This document shows, piece by piece, positions 9,447 to 21,092 of a stretch of DNA of 64,000 bases. The translations under genes and the position numbers were made by a program. The stretch comes from Otis tarda (Eukaryota > Chordata > Aves > Otidiformes > Otididae). Every line of letters begins with the position of its first letter. The stretch's first letter is position 1. The DNA is taken from assembly GCA_026413225.1 (NCBI GenBank), contig CM048554.1, positions 7,766,001-7,830,000 on the forward strand, written 5' to 3'. The notes under the pieces are model-generated. The model did not search any database. It was not told where the DNA came from and saw only the letters and a list, made by a program, of their open reading frames with translations.

Positions 9447-10490
9447 CAAGCCTTTGAACAAATTAAACAGGAGATTGTTCATGCAGTAGCCCTTGGGCCA
9501 GTCCGGACAGGGCAAGATGTGAAAAACATCCTCTACACTGCAGGCGGGGAGAATGGCCCTACCTGGAGTCTCTGGCAAAGAACATCAGGGGAGACTCTCG
9601 GTCGACCCCTGGGCTTTTGGAACCGGGGATATAGAGGATCCGAGGCCTGCTATACTCCAACTGAAAAAGAGATACTGGCAGCATACGAAGGAGTTCGAGC
9701 TGCTTCAGAAGTGACTGGGACTGAAGCACAGCTCCTCTTGGCACCCTGACTGCCAGTGCTGGGCTGGATGTTCAAAGGGGAGGTCCCCTCTACACATCAT
9801 GCAACTGATGCTACATGGAGTAAATGGGTCGCACTGATCACACAGCGAGCCCGAATAGGAAACCCCAATCGCCCAGGAATCTTAGAAGTAATCACGGATT
9901 GGCCACAAGGCAAAGATTTTGGAATGTTGCCAGAGGAAGACGTGACACATGCTGGAGAGGCCTCACAGCATAATAACCTCCCAGAAAATGAGAGGCGATA
10001 TGCTCTGTTCACTGATGGGTCCTGTCGTATTGTAGGAAAACATCGGAAGTGGAAAGCTGCTGTGTGGAGTCTTACATGACGAGTCGCAGAAGCCACTGGA
10101 GGCCAAGGTGAATCAAATCAGTTTGCAGAGGTGAAGGCCATCCAGCTGGCTTTAGATATCGCTGAATGGGAAAAATGGCCTGTGCTCTATCTCTACACTG
10201 ACTCATGGATGGTGGCAAACGCCCTGTGGGGGTGGTTAAAGCAATGGAAGCAGAGCAACTGGCAGCGCAGAGGCAAACCCATCTGGGCTGTCGCACTGTG
10301 GCAAGATATTGCTGCCCGGTTAGAGAAGCTGGTTGTAAAAGTACATCACGTAGATGCCCATGTACCCAAGAGTCGAGCCACTGAAGAACATCTAAACAAC
10401 CAGCAGGTGAATCAGGCTGCTAGGATTAAAATTTCCCAAGTGGACTTAGACTGGCAACACAGAGGTGAACTATTTTTAGCTCGGCGGGCC
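9447..10490 (+). pseudogene. pol: RT connection and RNase H domains with in-frame TGA stops
   Basis: Same frame as the end of RT, interrupted by TGA at 9747-9749 and 10077-10079. RNase H keeps its four acidic catalytic residues: Asp of the Thr-Asp-Gly-Ser motif at 10014-10016, Glu at 10128-10130, Asp of Tyr-Thr-Asp-Ser at 10200-10202, and Asp of Val-Asp-Ala-His at 10353-10355. All three pol TGA codons are compatible with loss of a CpG in a former CGA Arg codon, although the ancestral codons are inferred. The fold is intact apart from the stops. Confidence 0.85.
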
Positions 10491-11337
10491 CATGACACCT
10501 CAGGCCATCAAGGAAGAGACGCAACATACAAATGGGCTCGTGATCGAGGGGTGGATTTAACCATGGACACTATTGCACGTTATCCACGACTGTGAGACAT
10601 GCGCTGCAATTAAGCAAGCCAAGCGGCTAAAGCCTCTGTGGTATGGAGGACGATGGCTGAAGTACAAATATGGAGAGGCCTGGCAGATTGATTACATCAC
10701 ACTCCCACAAACTCGCCAAGGCAAGCGCTATGTGCTTACAATGGTGGAAGCAACCACTGGGTGGCTAGAGACATATTCTGTACCTCATGCCACTGCCCAA
10801 AACACCATCTTGGGCCTTGAGAAGCAAGTTCTCTGGCGACATAGCACTCCAGACAGAATAGAGTCAGACAATGGGACTCATTTCCAAAACAACCTCATAG
10901 ACACCTGGGCCAAAGAGCACGGCAATGAGCGGGTATATCACATCCCCTATCATGCACCGGCCTCTGGAAAGATTGAACGGTATAATGGACTGCTGAAAAT
11001 GACACTGAAAGCAATGGGTGGTGGAACCTTCAAAAACTGGGACAAACATTTAGCAAAAGCCACTTGGTTAGTCAACACTCAGGGATCCATCAATCGAGCT
11101 GGCCCTGCCCAATCTGAACTGTTAGATACTGTAGATGGTGATAAAGTTCCTGTGGTGCATGTAAGGAATATGTTGGGGAAAACAGTCTGGGTTATTCCTC
11201 CTCTGGGCAAAGGCAAACCCATCCGTGGGATTGCTTTCGCTCAAGGACCTGGATGTACTTGGTGGGTGATACAGGAGGATGGGGAAGTACGATGTGTACC
11301 TCAAGGAGATTTGATTCTAGGTGAAAATAGCCAATAA
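10491..11337 (+). pseudogene. pol: Integrase, N-terminus split by a frameshift, catalytic core intact
   Basis: Inserts viral DNA into the host genome. The HHCC zinc domain is split: the two His codons (10491-10493 and 10506-10508) are in the RNase H frame and the two Cys codons (10591-10593 and 10600-10602) in the next frame. A net 2-nt deletion at 10578/10579 lies between them. From there the frame is open to the stop at 11335-11337. The DDE triad is present: Asp 10690-10692, Asp 10867-10869 and Glu 10975-10977, with exactly 35 residues between the second Asp and the Glu. The C-terminal part looks complete. No dUTPase domain is recognised downstream. Confidence 0.9.
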
Positions 11338-11741
11338 TTTGAACTGTATATAATCATGTCTGTAGTTCTTTTATGTTCTATCAGAGGTATTGCAGCAAGA
11401 ATCACCCTCATCAGTGAAGAACGAGCTTCAATGAAACATGAGCGACATGCAGCAGCGATGGAACCAGAAATGGTGCCCAACAATTTTCTCAAGATCAACA
11501 TCTTCAACTTGCAGACCATGGACATGATACACCAGCCGCGCCAGAGGTACCAGCTATGAGTTCCAGATGCAGTATGTAACAACTTCACACTACATATCAT
11601 CTCTCCTGCCCTGAGAGACTGTTATGACAGATGGGGCCCAAAGTCATGGACTAAATCAACTCAACAGACTTTGGAGGGATAGCTCATAGATCGAGATAAT
11701 GATATCTGTGTGTATATGTATAAGCATGACGTAAATGGTAT
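11338..11741 (+). other. Post-integrase proviral region, no env recognised
   Basis: About 400 nt between the integrase stop and the polypurine tract, too short for an envelope gene. An open frame of 67 codons at 11356-11559 lies in the integrase frame. It is charged and Met-rich and has no signal peptide, membrane segment or known motif. It may be chance or a C-terminal accessory piece. Absence of env is usual for ERVL elements. Confidence 0.6.
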
Positions 11742-11757
11742 GGAATAAGGGGTGGAT
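11742..11757 (+). other. Polypurine tract
   Basis: Purine-rich stretch (ggaataaggggtgga) ending a few bases before the TG of the 3' LTR, where the plus-strand primer is expected. It is interrupted by T residues, as is common in old copies. Confidence 0.7.
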
Positions 11758-11759
11758 AC

Positions 11760-12434
11760 TGTCCTGGTTTCAGCAGGGACGGAGTTAATTTTCTTCTTAG
11801 TAGGCAGTGTGTTTTGGATTTCATGTGTTAAAAATGTTGATAAAAACACTCTGATGATACCAGTTGTTGTTAAGTGAGACCAAGGACACTGTCTGGCTTT
11901 CCAAGTCTCGTTAACGTCTCGTTAACGTGCAGATGCGGGAATCTGGGCGAAAGACAGAATAATTGACCCAACCTGGCCAAAGAGAGTATTCCATGCCATG
12001 AACGTCATGCTCAGTATATAAGTGGGGGTTGCCCATGGAAGGGGGTATCCGTTCCATTCCATTCCATTCTGGCACCGATTCCGGCACCCTTGGCATTTTT
12101 TTCTTCTCTCTTGCTTGCTGGCATCATTCCCTCCACCTTGCTGGCTTGCTCTCCCCCCTTTTCTTGCTGCTCGGTGCCGTTTCCGTGGTCACTGTTTGGA
12201 ACAGGCTGCTTCAGTCATTTGGACATTGGGTGGTGAGAAATCGTACATTGTTCATTTTGTATATTTTGTATATATCCTTATATCCTGTTAGCTTTGTAGT
12301 TTTTAGTATTTTTAGTAAACTGTTTTTATCTCAACCCACAAGTTTTCCTTTCTTCCCAATTTCTTTCCCCTGTCCCGCTGGGTAGGGGGAGGGTGAGCGA
12401 GAAACTGTGTGGTGATCCGGGCTAATGCACAACA
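11760..12434 (+). repeat. 3' LTR (675 bp)
   Basis: Matches 5479-6153 end to end. It keeps the TATA box (12015-12021), the 11-bp duplication (11905-11926) and the AGTAAA motif (12314-12319). It has a CCATT repeat expanded by 10 bp at about 12051-12069. Differences from the 5' copy are uneven: about 14 of some 29 substitutions fall within roughly 50 bp around 12170-12225. Confidence 0.95.
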
Positions 12435-12439
12435 ATAGT
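12435..12439 (+). repeat. Target-site duplication ATAGT, right copy
   Basis: Perfect copy of 5474-5478, directly after the CA end of the 3' LTR. Confidence 0.9.
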
Positions 12440-12662
12440 GAACAGCTCAGAGCAATTCCCCGTGCAATTTTGGGATTCAGAGTCTTCCATTAACTCCAAA
12501 GGTCACTTGCTATTATGAGGCTCTGTGTCCTTCTCTTTTTTTTTTTGGTATTATATTTGTCCAAAGTGATTACACTGCAGAAAAAGTAAGTACAGTGGGC
12601 AATGTGAAAACATTTCTTTCATCTAACACTTTTTCTATTACCCTGTTTTTATTTCTGACCTT

Positions 12663-12678
12663 AAATAAATAAATAAAT
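12663..12678 (+). repeat. (AAAT)n microsatellite
   Basis: About four units of aaat in an AT-rich context. Confidence 0.75.
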
Positions 12679-15039
12679 GCATGCTCAAGAGTTTATATTT
12701 CTTTCCTTTTTATTCACGGTTATGCGGTCACTCAAATTCCACTTGATCAATACGAATATATCTGAGAATCTTAGGCTAGTACAATGCTTTTCCATTTACC
12801 TTGGAAACAGAACTTTACTGTCAGAGACAATCTGTCCAGGACTGAAAACGGAAGGTAGGGTCTTTCGACGGCAGTTTACCCCCTTTACACCATATACAGT
12901 TAATTATGTGTGAAAATTGTACCGATGCCTCTAATATTTGTATAGATTTGTCAGATTCTGCTATGCAACCTGATATATTAGTGAGAGTAAATAGTTTTTC
13001 TCCTGTATTTGATTTGCAGTATGAGTCTGTATTAGGATGTGATATGGTTTTTGTAGAGGAAATTGTACTTAGTGCAGTGACGTTTTTGCACGCTGCTGGA
13101 AAACATTTGATATTTCAACGCTGCTGAGTGTTGATTGTGTCCTGGATCTTTTAAGTTATCTTTTGGCAAGCATTTGTCTTAGATGTGTTGCACATATGAT
13201 TTGTCATAGCGTCTCAACAAAAGGAAAGAATATTTGAGGCTTTGGGTGGTAATTAGTTCTCAGACTTGTGTTAAAATGCTGTCTGAAAGAACCTTGTTCA
13301 TGCATCATTTTCTGGTTAATCTCATGTTTACCTTTTTCTTCCCTTGTATTTATTCCATTTGAATACATTGTAATGTGTTCAATTGGATTTACCTATTGAA
13401 AGGCAATTTTTGTATAATTAATACTGTTAATTAATCTGGCTTGAAACAGCACTCTAAATTGAGAGGATGTTTCTGTGATTTCAGACTGATAAGTATCTCA
13501 ACCAAGTTTTCTCCCTTCAGTGGTTCACAATAAAAGTAAATTAGCACAAGTGAAAGTGGTCCAGGAAATAAGAAAAGCAGCCATTACTCAGTAAATAATT
13601 CCTGGTATTCCTATAGCCTGCTAAGCTTTACTGCAAGCAAGAGAATATCTCCTTGTTGATATTCAGCCTTGCTCCTTTGTACATTCCAGCTGCTGCTCTA
13701 ATTCAGAGTTCCTACAATCCCTGTATCTTCTCAAGTCCCTTTTGAAGTATTCCCAGAACTGGATGTATTTAGCTTCTGTAACTAACCTTTCCTCTGCTGC
13801 TTTCTTCATCTTCTCTCTCTCGTAGATAACGCATCACTTAAACCTGCAGGAAGAGTCAATGCTGTTGCATACTCAAGCTGAGCCCGTAGGGGTTAGAGAG
13901 GAAGGCAGGAGATGACTGTTGAAAATAAACAAAGCAAATTGCTCATAAAAAGTGTTTAGAATGTAATATTTGAAGTCATAAGTTACAAAAACTTTTTCTT
14001 GCCAGACCTGCCCATCTTTCTTTTACAAGATTTTTAAGGGAAGTGGAGCTTTTCACCTTGCATCACATCTTTCCTTCTGTGTCTTCTCCCAGGTTTTCTC
14101 AAAAGCTCTAATGTATTCTTTTATTCTAGCAGTGACGTATAGTGTTCTGGTGCTTGCTGCACCCTATAGCTAAGAGAAGCATCACATTCTCCTGTGTCTG
14201 GCTTAGTTATATTTAGTTAGAAATCATATTTCTCTACAGAAGCCTTCAGGCTTCAAATCCACAAAGAGCTATGTGAGAATGCCTTTGCTTCCATGTGAAG
14301 AGAAGGTTTTAGATCACATCCCCTTGCATTTCAGTGGGGAAAAAGCAGTTAACTTTCAACTTTTTTTTTTTTTTTTTCAATATACCTTTAAAACTGTTAG
14401 GAATGACATGCCATCAGCCTTTTGGGCTGAGAGGATGCACCACAGTTATAAGGCTTCCTTTTACACAGTTATTTTACAATTATTACTTGGTAGCCTACTC
14501 TGGCTAAATCCTTGACCTGTGTCTGACAACTGCTAGCTGATCATAGTGAATAAATTTGTATAATCACTGTGTGATGACTGCTTAATAACTGTACTCCAAA
14601 TATGCAAATACCTGTTCTGGCTTAATACAATTCATCTGCCATGACTGGCCCATGCACTTAGTATTTTTGAAACGTTTGCAAGTAATAGAGCACACCATTG
14701 CACTCTCCTGTCCTTTCATGCAGAGCCCTGAAGTGCTGAAACCTACAGAGAAGGAAAAGATCTATTACAAAAAAATCCCAAGAAAAATAGCTATTGAACA
14801 TCACAGTGGAAGTGCTTGTCTGTGTGGGTTGTAAATGGGGAAAAAAAAAACAAACAAAAAACTTCCTTAAAGACTTTGCAGTAGTTCTTCTACTTTCATT
14901 CTCTTTTTCTAGGTTAGCAGCATGCTTTTACTCAGAATAATCTGCAGTATTTGTGTCCTCGCTAATGGTGCTGTCCACATTACACAGAGGACTACAAAAA
15001 ATTGGAAGATGGAAATCCACATGCTTGTATGAGTCCGAG

Positions 15040-15076
15040 ATGCTCACAAAATGCTCACAAAAAAAAAAAAAAAAAA
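15040..15076 (+). repeat. Short direct repeat ending in an 18-bp poly-A run
   Basis: The unit atgctcacaaa occurs twice in succession, with the second copy running into a homopolymer A tract (15059-15076). This looks like slippage. There is no retroposon body upstream that I recognise. Confidence 0.6.
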
Positions 15077-18000
15077 CCAAGAAAAAAGCATGTCCAGAGT
15101 GATACAGAAAAGATATCTTCTTAGGCTTGTGAGTTCCCAGTACTGAAGGGCTGGAAGAATATTCTGTGGAAGCACTGGTAATTTTTTCCTCTGATCTTGC
15201 CCTCTTCTTTTAAGCATTTGCCTTTGGCCATCATGTGAGATAAATGCACAGTGAGTCTTACCAGTTTGTCCATTTCATTTACATGCAGAATCGGAACATT
15301 AGCAATACTTTTTTTTAATTATTTTTAATAAAATCTGAGTTTCATTGCCCTGTCAGGCATGTTTTTTATCTTTTTAGATACTTGTTTCTTTACTGTTTCT
15401 CAGAATTGAACTTACTTTTTCTAAACAGTGCAGAAGGAAAAATAGACTCTGTAGTTCTATACACTAAACAGAGATTGATATGACAGTAGTAGCCTAATGT
15501 CATCAATAGATTAGTAGAGATGGGAAAAGAGAGCTGCAGTGAGCTTTTGAAAACAATACTGTGGATATTTACTCTGAGTTTCTTCCGTGCTTCAGGGAGG
15601 AAGCCCAAAGGTGCTTGTTTGAAAAAAGAAACAAGAAGGTGACTGGCATCTTGGTCCAGGTAAATGCGGGCACTGAGTCTTCTCTAATGGAATAAGAAAT
15701 AAGTGTTAAGCAGAGCCTAATTAGCAAAAACCTGTGAAAGTAGGGGGAAAAAAGTTCTGATGTCATCTGTCTAACCATTTGCATCATTTAAGTTCCTGGT
15801 GGTGTAAAACCTGAAGTGATAGGTTGAAGCTTATTAATAGAATTGTATTTGTATCTCTAAACTTGGTAGTGCAGAGCGTCATTCACCCTCCCAATTTCCT
15901 GCCCTTTCTAGGGGACACAGCTATAATTTTTTTCACACGGTCCTATTCTTAATCCATTCCATGTGCTTTTCATTTTCTTCTAGTCAACATAAGAAGAGGC
16001 TATGATGCATGAGGTTGGACTTCAGAATTGTTTTCTTGATTATTTTAAAGAATGATAAAGTCCTGTAATAATAGCACACTAATATGAACAGAAATCCAAG
16101 ACAAACTAGGCATCCTAGCAATGAAAGCTAGTTAAGACTTTTTGTCCTTCCAATCTGTGTGGTATCCAGCTGGAAATGAATCCTGTGACTCCCCAGGAGG
16201 CTGCGGAAGGGATTTTGGAGTCACCAAACCCATTTCTTCCAGATGATATGACATTAAAAAAAAACTTGCAGCTTCTTAATAGCCAGTTTGGGAATCTGTG
16301 GGAGCAGGTTGAGATGAACATGAGCTGAGTTTGGTTTCATAGTGTAGAATAGCTTGAAATTTCACCAGGTTTCAGCTATCACTTCACTTCTCAATAAATA
16401 ACAACATGCAATTTTTCTGCTTGCTGCAGTGAGGTATTTAAGGTTCAGCTGCCTCATTTCCATCTGTAGAAGAGCGTGGTATGTCAGGTGTCTCAACACT
16501 AACACAATTAAAAGGAAGTGAACGGTTTCTTCACACATGCCTTAATGTCAGCATTTTGGACTGGGAAAAACTGGAAAAACACTATTGGAGCCTTTCCTAG
16601 TTCTTTTTTTCCTGCCAAAAGTGTGACATTCAGAACAGGTTTATCAGACCCATGTTTCTCTGAGCCCTTATGCTGCCTGAGTGGGCTGACAAAAGTGTGA
16701 ATCCTATTGACATTATAACTCTGTCTACAAAATTGGAGTGGAGCACTCAGAGACTAAGAAAGATGACGTCCTAAGTGTGAGATAAAACGAATGCTTTCTT
16801 TATTGCTTGGTCATTTATGGAAGGAATTTACCAATTATCATTGCTAACATGACAGAACAACTTTTACTTGGCTTTTCATATATTTTTAATATGAGTTGCT
16901 GATATCCCAAGGTATTTGACTAAAATAAAAAAATCTGCCAAAATTTGTGAGTTTACGTTGTTTCGTGTTTTTGTCAAAGTAAGAATGTTTGGTTGTGTGC
17001 AATAAATGTAGAACACTTAAAATTTAACAGGTCCATGGGTAAGTGAGCTTTATTTTGAATCATTGTTGACTTCTTTATTTCCATATGTCTTTCTACCAGT
17101 TTATAGCATGGACATCGATTGTGTTGGATCTTTCAGCTGCTTTTGTTATGCTTGAATGTGAACAGCATCCAGATTAAGGACAGCCTTCTCTTAAAACAAC
17201 TAGTTGGTTTTAAAATTTAATTTCCAGCACTTTTCACCATAGTAGGCAATAAATGATGATTTTTAATGCTAAATTTGGAGGATTTCAGCTAAACAATATT
17301 CTACAATACAAATTTCCCGTGTATGACTATACAGTAAGGTTTACACGTGCCATTGTTATGAGTAGGTTTGCTCCTTGCAGTTTGTACTGGAATGAGGGTT
17401 TTATTACATCTTATTATTACTTTTCATTAAACTCACTCTACAGCATGGGTTAGTGCTTGGAGCTGGGAGGACCCAGAATTTTAATTCTGGCTTCAATGAG
17501 GCCCCTTGTGCAATCTCAAAATGTTGATTCTTAAATAAAGATAGGCACTATACAGAGAATGTGAATTGACACATTAGATAATCAGTAACTTAAGCATCAA
17601 GCTTTAAACTCTCGCTTTTTTCTTGATTTAACTGAGGTATAGGCACTAAGAGTTTCTGAAAATAAGAATATTTAAGGAACTATAAATTTAGATTATCAGT
17701 GATGAAATGTAAACCTAATTCAGTGAAATAGCCATCTCAAAATGAATAGTTCATCTGTGCTTTTTGTTTTTACAATGGAGAATTTTAAGGCTAAATTAGC
17801 TCATGCTTTTAAACACCTTGAGATCTTGGCCAGAAAGTACTGTATAAATGCTAAGTATTTAAAATTAATTATGTTGGAGGCCTATAAACCAGTGCATTGA
17901 TTAAAAAATTTCAGTTCATTAAACTTCCCAATGGCAGAGGCCATCTCCGTAATATAGTTTCCCGTTCCTAGCAGCAGCAGCTGACTGGCATCTGTGTTGT

Positions 18001-18729
18001 AATCTTTTTAAGATCCCCACCTTTGTTCATTAGACCAGCAGCTGTTGTCTCTTGCTGGGCAGGATTTATTTCCCCCTGACACTGGTCTCGGAGGTGCAGT
18101 CGCAGCTTTAGCAGCACTTGATTCCAATGAACTTCCTAGAGGTACTTTACCTGTTTTGCAAAATGAGGTTGCTTTTGGTTGTCAGTTGGCTTTTTTGTTG
18201 TTGTTTTGGTGGGGTTTGGGAGGCTTTTGGTGGGGGTGTTTGGTTTTTGTGTTGTGATTTGGTTTATTTTTTTTCCCCCTGTTTTCCACACATGACCTTG
18301 CAATGGCCATTTTTGAAAAGTCCACAAGGACTGAGGACATGCATACCAGAGGTGTGCTACAGTCTGGGCAAAACGGCTTCCTCTTGTGTGTCCCTAGCAA
18401 TATATTTGCTATAATGACAGTTTTTCTGTTTTTATTAACTCCTGGCATTTGCCATATGGAAGAGCAGTACCACTTCATAGATAAATCATGCAGAGTTAAC
18501 TTTCTTAAATAAATAAATCTCCTGAATTTCCTAGTGAAAACAAGAAATGAAAATCTGGAAAAGGACCAGAGAACAGGAATTACTATAGAAAAAACAATAT
18601 ATAGATTCTTGAAATATAACATGATAAATCTGCATATGTTGTTTACATCATAATTTCAATTTATCCAGACTCACACACAAAGTCACAAAAGAAGTTTGGG
18701 CCTTATTATTCCTGGGGGAATTTGTTTGG

Positions 18730-18752
18730 TTTTTTTTTTTTTTTTTTTTTTT
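18730..18752 (+). repeat. Poly-T run (23 bp)
   Basis: Uninterrupted T homopolymer followed by ordinary intron sequence. Confidence 0.85.
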
Positions 18753-20989
18753 GCTGTGGTGTTTGATTACCTTACCCTTTTTTATTACCATCTGCAACAT
18801 AAGGCTAGTTTTGCTGAGGTTATTTTTTTTTTTTAAGCAGCATCCCATGATACCCTTAATTCTGTGTTTCCTGTGCTTTTGCTTCATTTGCAATTTTAAG
18901 AGATTTTCTATAAAAAAATAGATTTATTCTATATTGTACATCAGTAAATTAGCTAGTTTTTACTATATAACTTTAACACTTTAATTCTGGAGAACAAATA
19001 CAGTTGCTTTACAATAAATTGAATAAGAAAGATTAAACCTTTTAGCATCCTTTAGTGTGCAGTGAGAAAGATGTTGTCAAAGATTTCAATATTTTTGTTT
19101 AACACATTGTTTTTAGTACACTGTCATTTTACCTAGGAGTTTTATTTTGATACTTGATTTTGTCCATGTATTTTAAGCAATTATTTTCAGGTGACTTCTT
19201 TGTGCAACCAATACTATTGACTGCAGTAGCTTTGAAAAGAGTTTTTCTTCATTAACAGCTTCTGCTGAAATGTTAGGAGAACAAAATGCTGTCCCTAGTG
19301 GCTCCTAAAACTTATGGATGCATGCAATGAGATTGCTAATATTATTTTTAATGAAAAAATGTTGAAGTAGTACTTTTAATAGCTTTTTGCTAGCATGAAC
19401 TACTCAAACTGTAGAGCTGAATCTGAAGCTCCTTGAGCCGTTCTTCAGCCCTCAAAATATAGTTCATGTATGCAGGTCTTCAAAACTAAGAAACTCCTTC
19501 CATGTACTTGTCCAGTTGAGCCATGGTGAAACAATAATTACAGAAATGCCATTTCTATGGGCTCTCTGCACCTAACAGTGCAGCGAATAATGGGATCACA
19601 TTTCAAAAGACAAGTCAACCTGCTTAAGTCTTTGCAGTCGTCTGAGAGCAAGTGTTGTGTGCTTTTTCAAAGCATTTATTTTATCTGAAGGTAGATTGTG
19701 AGGAGCATTAGGCAGCCTGGCAGCCTGCTTGTTGGGAGGGGAACACAGAAGAGAAAAGGGACCCTCCTGTGGATATTTGTTGCCCTGGGCAGGAGTCATT
19801 TAGTGTTAATGCTGTCAAAGATCCTTAGAAATAGCTTGGTTTATAAGCATGAAACTCATATCAAGAAGCACAGTATCAATAAGGATAGCTAGCAGCTCTG
19901 TCTTTAGTGCCTTCAAGTGTTGCCAGTACTTAGAAATGCCAGTTAATCAGCATGCAGACCGGAGATGGGATTTCTTGTTGATTATGATTGAGGGTTTTGT
20001 CTGTGGGATTTTCCCACATATTCCCTGTAGCTGTGAAATGGCAGGTCACTTGTGTGTATAAACGACCCAAAGCATATATGTGATTTTCCATAAACTTGGG
20101 CAGGAAGGCAGCTTGCAGCAAAAAGGCATACTGTGAAGCAGAGTGATAACTTCCAAGTAAAATGACATTTTTTCATTGGTTGTAGAAAACAGTGATAATG
20201 CACAGTTCCTTATCAATGGCACATGATGCAAGGCAGATTTGACCGTAAGTGCCTGGGTTTTTCAGCCAGTTGCACAAAGAAATTCCAGGGAAGGAACACT
20301 GGGATATGGTTTAACGTTTTCCAAATCTGTTTTGAAAAATGCAGATGAACATCTATATATCAAACTGATGATACAGATGAAGTATCTGAAACCAATATAT
20401 CAAAGATTCTTCACTTTCCTATAAAAGTAATATGGCAGCATGCCATTATTATAATGTAAATCTCTTCCTCCTTACTACTCAATAACAATATATCCTCGGC
20501 CATCATTCTTCCCTTCCGAGGTTGTTGCTGTTATCTGTAATTTCCATAAAGTTTCCATGTTAACAATGCTTACTTCGCTGCACACTTACATTACTAGTCA
20601 GTGCACACTTCCAGAAAACAAAGTATGTAATGTAAATGTTTTGTGCATGCCCGTTCCATATTTTTTTGAATTAATACAGCTAAGACATGTTTTAGCAGAG
20701 GCTGAAGTATCATGTTTAGATTTGCTAATCTAATCTACCTTTGCCAATTTTTTTTCTTTATGGTATGTGGAGTGTACATATTTGGCAAGATATTTCCCTG
20801 CTTGGGTTTTCCTTGAAGAATTATCAAACTTGTGTTATAGATTGTACATATTATTGGAAACATCGAATATTTCTAGTGTGATTTATTGAGTTATATTAAG
20901 TAGAAAATGCATATTTAGATCAGAGGTCGTCTCTACTCAAGTATTTCATAAAGTATGGTAGAAAAAAGAGGTTATTAAAAAATTGGGAG

Positions 20990-21092
20990 TGGTTTGGTGT
21001 TTGAGGTTTTTTTTGTTTGGTTTTGGGGTTTTTTTTTTTTGAGTGTGGTTTGTTTTTTTTTTTTGTTTTTTTTTTGTTTTTGTGGTGGTGAT
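20990..21092 (+). repeat. T/G-rich low-complexity tract
   Basis: About 100 bp of T runs broken by G, GG and GGGG. Translations of it are artefacts (long Phe/Val/Trp strings). Confidence 0.8.

Larger units (their letters stand above)
5479..12434 (+). mobile_element. Endogenous retrovirus, class III (ERVL-like), full-length but defective provirus
   Basis: The element has all provirus parts in order: 5' LTR, tRNA-Lys-type primer-binding site, leader, gag, protease, RT, RNase H, integrase, polypurine tract and 3' LTR. Perfect ATAGT duplications bracket it. The gag has the ERVL/Fv1-type helical character and no env follows integrase, both typical of ERVL. The LTRs differ by about 29 substitutions plus three indels over about 660 aligned bases (my hand count, roughly 4 percent), so the insertion is old but not ancient. 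All reading frames are broken, so it is not expected to be active. It lies in the same orientation as the MACROD2 exon, inside the inferred intron. Confidence 0.93.

Noticed and set aside
18136-18622. Minus-strand frame of 146 codons
   Set aside because: Much of it is Lys/Asn/Pro low complexity read from a T/G-rich tract. No start context or domain.
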